From Chara braunii (Eukaryota; Streptophyta; Charophyceae; Charales; Characeae): 31,715 nt of DNA. This document shows, in pieces, positions 27,837 to 31,715 of the stretch. Positions within the stretch are counted from its first letter, which is position 1, and every line of letters starts with the position of its first letter. The stretch lies in assembly GCA_003427395.1 (NCBI GenBank), contig BFEA01000279.1, positions 1,102,712 to 1,134,426 on the forward strand. Direction: 5' to 3'. Under the pieces are notes generated by a model. The model did not search any database. It was not told the origin of the DNA and worked only from the letters and a program-made list of their open reading frames with translations. The position numbers were made by a program, and so were the translations under genes.

Positions 27837-29858
27837 TTACTTTTTCAGATCCCCTCCTTCAGCGTGCAGCACGATCGCCATCAGGTCCCGACTGCTCGTA
27901 GCGATGTTGCCGTACCTTGCGACGTCGCTCGGCGGCCTGTCCATGCGTTTCCATGACCCGGGGATGAGCTCGATGTCCTCCAAACGGTACAATTGACGCA
28001 AGACATCACTTTGCACATTATGCGGTGCAAAGAAGAAGAGGACCCAATTTGGACCACAACACTTCGCCATCATTGCGTACAGTGCATCGAAGTCCTGCGA
28101 GGTCCACGCGCTGCTGAAATTCATGGCCGAGATGTCCACGATGGCGGCCCTGCATGCCATTTTTTGTGCGGCTGCAACGATGTCGACGGGCGCCGCCATA
28201 ACCTCCTTTGACCCCATGCATACAGGAAGCAATGCAGTCTGTCTGCTGAGTTTGTCCCACACAAGATGGCGTGCACTGGAGGCGATCCGTTTCACCTCCG
28301 CTCGAAGCATATCGAGCTTATCGATCGCGGTGTATATTAAGAGCTTGAAGTGAAACGGAGCCTCCTTGTACCTCACTTTTGTAGGCCCGAAGCCCGCACC
28401 TTGCCTCGCCTCCTCCACTCCTCCAAGTCGCCGAGGGATCATCTTCACTAAGTTGCTATGCAGCTTCTCCTGTTGCTTCTCCCATTCATCTGCGCATAAC
28501 CCGTTTGAAGCATACCTCTCTTCTAGGTCCTTGTACAACATGAAAAAGTCGTCGTTCCATTCGTCCCCTGCCCTTCCGTTGGCGCGAAACACGACGTAGT
28601 TGAACATGCGGACCATATATCTCTCCTTGCGCATAATGTCGAGGAGGCACTCTGTGTTTACCCTCGGAGGCGTGACTCTCTTTTTTGTTGCCACCACTTT
28701 CCCCGACATGAGCAGGAGTAGCGCGACTTCTCTCTCGCGGCATGTCATGTCCCCGAAGTTCTTGAAGTACGTAGGACACAAATCCTTCCAGGACACGGTG
28801 GAGCCCTTGGGACCATCTCTCGCATATATGCAGTTGTACAAAGTCCGTTGTCCCTTGTTCTCGTCAGTGTACGGGTCGGGCAGGCGCCCCTCCATCCTCC
28901 CCGGCATCTCAAGTGGGATCTTGCCGTCGCCAATTGGCAGCTTACCCTCCTCGAACATCGCGAAGAACTTCTCCACCAGCGGCCAAACCGTGCGGGTGGA
29001 TGTGGCGAGGTTCAGGTACCCCCGAAGTTTGTCACTCCAATCCTTGTTGTATTCGTTGTCGAGTGCCTGTTTCACGAACGCCTTGTCGCACGCCTTCCCC
29101 ATGCAGGCCCTCAGGAAGTTCTGCCACGTTTTCTGATGTGCAACGGTGATGGCATCCTTCTCGATGACCTTAGCTTTGGGTGTCTCGATCTTGTTGTTGT
29201 CGATCCACCATTGCCGCATATCACGCACAACGTTCTGGAAGGATAACATCATGGCGCGATTCTCTCGTGTGTTGTCGAAGAGGGAGACATTGAAGTACCC
29301 CCGTGTGTGGTCATCATCGAAAAAGACGACTCGCACTTTAGAGTACGTGCGGAGGCCGTAGATATTGACCGCGGAGGAGTCCTTTGCAACCAACCGTTTC
29401 ATGGCCTCGGCAGTATGCTGACCGCAGACAGCGTACCATTCGAACTCTGCAGAACCTCTTTGGAAGAACTCGTCTGGCGTGATTCGCCTTCCCTTCCCGC
29501 CGATGATGACGGTGGGGTCAACCGGTGCAAGAACGAGCTCAGGTCTATCCCACACCCCCGGGTCAGTACTGATGGAACTTTCTATGACACTCTCGATGCC
29601 TCTCACAATGTTCTCAGACAATGAACGGTGGTTAAAAAGGATCTTCCCACTTGGAATGGGTTTAATCTTATTAACGTCGACGTTAACAACTTGGACGTCT
29701 TGCCTGGCGAAGCCGTGTTCGTCGTATTCGAGGAAGAACCATCGTGTTGTGTCCACGGGCGTGGCGTGCTGAACCAGCTCTTCAATGTCTTCGGGCATGC
29801 GAGGCCCCACCCCCTCGCCCTCATCCCCCGAGTCCCGCAGCTCAGGTGCCCTTGACCT
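27837..29858 (-). CDS. ParB/sulfiredoxin-like domain with methyltransferase-like C-terminus
   Basis: The frame is open right after TAG 29859; the first ATG is at 29798. The ParB-like region is about residues 25-210 counted from 29810: VQVVNVDVNKIKPIPSGKIL, then VRGIESVIESS, EWYAVCGQHTAEAMKRLVAK (the Gly-Gln-His box that in ParB-like proteins binds or cleaves a phosphate substrate) and TRENRAMMLSFQNVV. A middle region of about 300 residues is unrecognised and Trp/Lys-rich. The end, AAIVDISAMNFSSAWTSQDF, GPNWVLFFFAPHNVQSDVLR and SWKR, has the look of an N6-adenine or cytosine methyltransferase catalytic half, but DPPW/NPPY is replaced by DISAM. Ends at TAA 27837. ParB-like assignment moderate, methyltransferase weak. 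Confidence 0.6.
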   Translation of the reverse strand, partial: RSRAPELRDSGDEGEGVGPRMPEDIEELVQHATPVDTTRWFFLEYDEHGFARQDVQVVNVDVNKIKPIPSGKILFNHRSLSENIVRGIESVIESSISTDPGVWDRPELVLAPVDPTVIIGGKGRRITPDEFFQRGSAEFEWYAVCGQHTAEAMKRLVAKDSSAVNIYGLRTYSKVRVVFFDDDHTRGYFNVSLFDNTRENRAMMLSFQNVVRDMRQWWIDNNKIETPKAKVIEKDAITVAHQKTWQNFLRACMGKACDKAFVKQALDNEYNKDWSDKLRGYLNLATSTRTVWPLVEKFFAMFEEGKLPIGDGKIPLEMPGRMEGRLPDPYTDENKGQRTLYNCIYARDGPKGSTVSWKDLCPTYFKNFGDMTCREREVALLLLMSGKVVATKKRVTPPRVNTECLLDIMRKERYMVRMFNYVVFRANGRAGDEWNDDFFMLYKDLEERYASNGLCADEWEKQQEKLHSNLVKMIPRRLGGVEEARQGAGFGPTKVRYKEAPFHFKLLIYTAIDKLDMLRAEVKRIASSARHLVWDKLSRQTALLPVCMGSKEVMAAPVDIVAAAQKMACRAAIVDISAMNFSSAWTSQDFDALYAMMAKCCGPNWVLFFFAPHNVQSDVLRQLYRLEDIELIPGSWKRMDRPPSDVARYGNIATSSRDLMAIVLHAEGGDLKK

Positions 29859-30665
29859 CTACGAGCCTTTCCTAACGCCGCCGCGACCGCCCCCACGACT
29901 GCCACTTCGCCCCCCCCCACCAATTTTCCGAGGAGCCCTCGCTTCCTGTGATGCCGTCAACGCTCCGCGAGCTTCGTTGACGACGTCGGCTCTCGCCTGT
30001 TTTGTTTGACTCGCAGGGGAGGTCGACGCCTCTCCCCTCTTTCGCTTTCCCCGTGAGCCAGGTTCGTCTCTCTCATCCTTCGTCTGGTCATAGGACTGCG
30101 ACATTCCGCGGGAGGCTGCAGGCTGGCCACCAGCATCGACCTCGTCACCGACGCGGCAGGCGTTGTCCTCACTGCGCCCCCGCGATTCGTTTTGGTGGCG
30201 ACGGTGAAATTGGGATGAGCGATTGTCTTCGACTTCCTCACCATCATCGTCTCTCTCCTCGTCCATGCCATCGTCCTCACCTTCACCATCTCCTTCATTA
30301 CCGTCGTCCCCCTCACCACCGCCTTCCTCCTCCTCACCACCGCCCTCCCCCTCCTCACCACCGCCCTCCCCATCCCAACCACCGCCCTCCCCATCTTGGC
30401 CGTCACATTCCTCGTCATCGAAGGCATCTACACCTTCCCGGGAACGATGCTGGGGACCAGCCCGATAGCACACAGCTCCGTCGTCGTATTCTGTGGCCTC
30501 GCTGGACTGCTCGGCCGCATCGCGACCTTGCCGATCCGAGGGCGGAACCGGAGCGGGAAGAGCCTGAACAACCGCAGCCGACGAAGACGGGGCAGTCGCC
30601 AATTGCTTCCTCTTTCCACCCGCTCTGGCCGGCTGATCCTGGCGCCGTTTGGGCCCCGCAGCCGA
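29859..30665 (-). CDS. Acidic, Gly-rich and RGG-rich linker of the ParB-like gene
   Basis: The frame is open for the 21 codons between the TAG at 30666 and the first possible start at 30602 and then to TAG 29859. The middle is an acidic low-complexity tract of Gly, Glu and Asp (30225-30425) from CCTCC-type simple repeats. The C-terminal third is basic: GSRGKRKRGEAST resembles a nuclear localisation signal, and GRSGSRGGGRGGVRKGS resembles an RGG box, which in known proteins binds nucleic acid. Likely disordered. The next 20 or so codons after TAG keep the same Glu/Gly character, so the frame probably did not end here originally. Confidence 0.55.
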   Translation of the reverse strand, partial: SAAGPKRRQDQPARAGGKRKQLATAPSSSAAVVQALPAPVPPSDRQGRDAAEQSSEATEYDDGAVCYRAGPQHRSREGVDAFDDEECDGQDGEGGGWDGEGGGEEGEGGGEEEEGGGEGDDGNEGDGEGEDDGMDEERDDDGEEVEDNRSSQFHRRHQNESRGRSEDNACRVGDEVDAGGQPAASRGMSQSYDQTKDERDEPGSRGKRKRGEASTSPASQTKQARADVVNEARGALTASQEARAPRKIGGGGRSGSRGGGRGGVRKGS

Positions 30666-31267
30666 CTAAGACGGGGCGTCAATCGGCACAAAAACACGGT
30701 CAACTTGCTGGACAGCAGGCAGCCTCGCAAACTCTTCCCTGTATCGCATAAAGAAAGCTGCGAGTTGGTCCGTCGGGCTGTTGAATTGGACCAAAGGTCT
30801 GCTGAGCGTGAAAGCGCTGTCGACGACAGGCAGGGACCCAGTCACGCGGTAGCCATTGGTTTTGGAAAGAAACTTTTCCGAATCCAGCATTTGGAACTCC
30901 GTTCCGTTCCCGCGCACGTCAAACGCTTTCATTGACAAAGCCTTGACCCCGTATCCTTGGAAGAGTCGATGGTTAAGAGACACCTTCTTGTCTTCCTTGA
31001 CCCAGTTTTTCCCCTCTTTGTCATAGACAGACGTAAGGAAAAAGGTCATGAACTTCCTGCCATCGTGGGTATACCTCCCCACTTCCGATTTCTCCACCCC
31101 TCCGCAGCAGTACCAACTCAGGCCGTTGTCATCGCTCAAGAAGACAACGGCTCCGCAACCCGGCGTATGAAGGCCACCGACCCAATCAAGAGCCCATGGT
31201 CTGTCGTGGTAGAGCTTAGACCTGCCGTATGACCGTTTTTCTGGGGCGGAGCCAGACGCTGATTTTC
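30666..31267 (-). CDS. Unrecognised N-terminal region of the ParB-like gene
   Basis: About 200 codons after the candidate splice site, ending at TAG 30666. Blocks: WALDWVGGLHTPGCGAVVFL, GLSWYCCGGVEKSEVGRYTH, KNWVKEDKKVSLNHRLFQGY, TDQLAAFFMRYREEFARLP. The composition is that of a folded protein with many aromatic residues and Gly. I recognise no family. The same register continues beyond the TAG into the acidic linker, so the two may be one protein interrupted by a nonsense change or a readthrough codon. Confidence 0.5.
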
Positions 31268-31273
31268 CTGAAG
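31268..31273 (-). promoter_or_regulatory. Candidate 3' splice site
   Basis: On the minus strand a long T-rich tract (about 31274-31300, with a run of eight T) ends in CTTCAG at 31273-31268. The open frame upstream of it translates to an implausible FFVSLSSVFLLFFFL run, which is better explained as intron. The exon would start at 31267. Confidence 0.5.
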
Positions 31274-31370
31274 GGTCGCACAGGAAAAAAAACAACAAGA
31301 AAACAGAGCTAAGTGACACGAAGAAGCATCCATCACGGCACGGGAGTTTGGCTACCGGCCCACGCAGCTG

Positions 31371-31715
31371 GTCCGGCGTTCCTAAAACGCCGGACCCCAC
31401 GACCGTTGTGTGAGCGGGTCTAGCGTCCCCAAAATAGCAGACCCCACCAGCGTGCCTGTCGGCACGAGGGTTGGTCGGACCCCTCCCTCGCCTGCATCCT
31501 CGACGGAACCCCGCGGCGTTTCATATTCGTCCCTCCCCCTCCCTCTAGCAGCACCGAGGGGGGTCCGGCGTTCCCGGAACGCCGGACCCACGTCGGTGCT
31601 GCGAGAGAGTAAGGGGGCCCCACAACCGTTGTGTGTGCGGGTCTGGCGTTCCCAAAATAGCAGACCCCACCAGCGTGCCTGTCGGCACGGGGGTTGGCCG
31701 GACCCCACCAGTGCC
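31371..31715. repeat. Repeat block with strong palindromes at the window's right end
   Basis: Two palindromes of 25 bp, at 31371-31395 (arms GTCCGGCGTT and AACGCCGGAC) and 31563-31587 (12-bp arms GTCCGGCGTTCC and GGAACGCCGGAC with one centre base), are 192 bp apart. A direct repeat with GACCCCACCAGCGTGCCTGT recurs at about 31440 and 31663, and with it GGGTCT(A/G)GCGT(C/T)CCCAAAA. The block continues beyond the window. Confidence 0.9.

Larger units (their letters stand above)
25967..31267 (-). pseudogene. Overall: broken multi-domain gene with ParB-like and methyltransferase-like regions
   Basis: From a possible 3' splice site at 31268 to TGA 25967 the minus strand encodes, in order: unrecognised N-terminal region, acidic and RGG-rich linker, ParB-like domain, methyltransferase-like regions and a low-complexity tail. 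From 31267 to 27837 one frame is used, interrupted only by TAG at 30666 and TAG at 29859. It then shifts by -1 at 27837, shifts again at 26791 and has a TGA at 26549. No retrotransposon pol and no terminal inverted repeats are recognised beside it. It could be a decayed host gene, a cargo gene or the ORF of an unclassified element. Individual parts are given below. Confidence 0.6.

Noticed and set aside
30002-30935. Plus-strand Pro, His and Ser-rich open frames
   Set aside because: They are the complement of the acidic Gly/Glu repeat on the minus strand; low complexity explains their length.
31274-31330. Hydrophobic FFVSLSSVFLLFFFL stretch as a signal peptide or membrane segment
   Set aside because: It is the translation of a T-rich tract that ends in CAG, which fits a 3' splice site better.

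Overview
This looks like a repeat-dominated stretch of a eukaryotic nuclear genome, most likely from a plant-lineage organism. Evidence: at least three decayed Ty3/gypsy retrotransposons, two of them ending in chromodomains or chromodomain-like tails; a primer-binding site whose 18 bases match, from memory, the 3' end of plant tRNA-Asp; candidate splice signals; and long minisatellite arrays. I favour a streptophyte green alga such as a charophyte, but that is inference. No bacterial operon structure, rRNA or tRNA gene is visible.

Layout, left to right. Almost every coding remnant is on the minus strand. 1-851: no gene, small duplications. 852-5290: element 1, a Ty3/gypsy chromovirus with a short gag-like leader, protease, RT, RNase H, integrase and chromodomain, broken by stops and two frameshifts. 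5290-6345: LTR-like non-coding DNA. 6346-8994: element 2, a second Ty3 lineage cut off inside RT. It has two substituted integrase catalytic residues, an internal 221-bp duplication, and a well-placed polypurine tract and LTR start. 8995-10744: no gene. 10745-11265: minisatellite of about 49 bp period. 11275-19800: element 3, a third Ty3 lineage with integrase, RNase H, RT, protease and gag, preceded by a tandem array of at least five copies of an unrecognised protein module, then the tRNA-Asp-type PBS and an LTR end. 20372-21410: two further unrecognised ORFs that may be distant relatives of the module. 21410-24290: about 2.9 kb of nested minisatellites with periods of 30, 31, 40 and 49 bp and hairpin cores. 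25335-25615: 83-bp repeat carrying six exact CTA(A/T)4TAG (CArG/MEF2-type) boxes and a near match in alternating orientation. 25967-31400: a long multi-domain minus-strand gene or element ORF. 31371-31715: palindrome-bearing repeats.

The most interesting part is 25967-31400. Its reading frame is continuous across about 3.4 kb except for two single in-frame TAG codons, then continues through two frame changes. In order it encodes an unrecognised N-terminal region, an acidic and RGG-rich linker with a basic nuclear-localisation-like cluster, a ParB/sulfiredoxin-like domain, a region resembling the catalytic half of a methyltransferase, a region resembling a SAM-binding half (a permuted order), and a low-complexity tail. 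ParB-methyltransferase fusions are known in phages and bacteria; a decayed or recoded eukaryotic version inside repeat-rich DNA would be notable. The second is the module array between PBS and gag of element 3, comparable in position to the extra ORF1 of plant Ogre/Tat elements but apparently repeated in tandem.

Most breaks look like decay of old insertions. Many inferred substitutions are C-to-T or G-to-A (Trp to stop, Arg to stop, Cys to Tyr, His to Tyr), as expected for methylated, silenced transposons.
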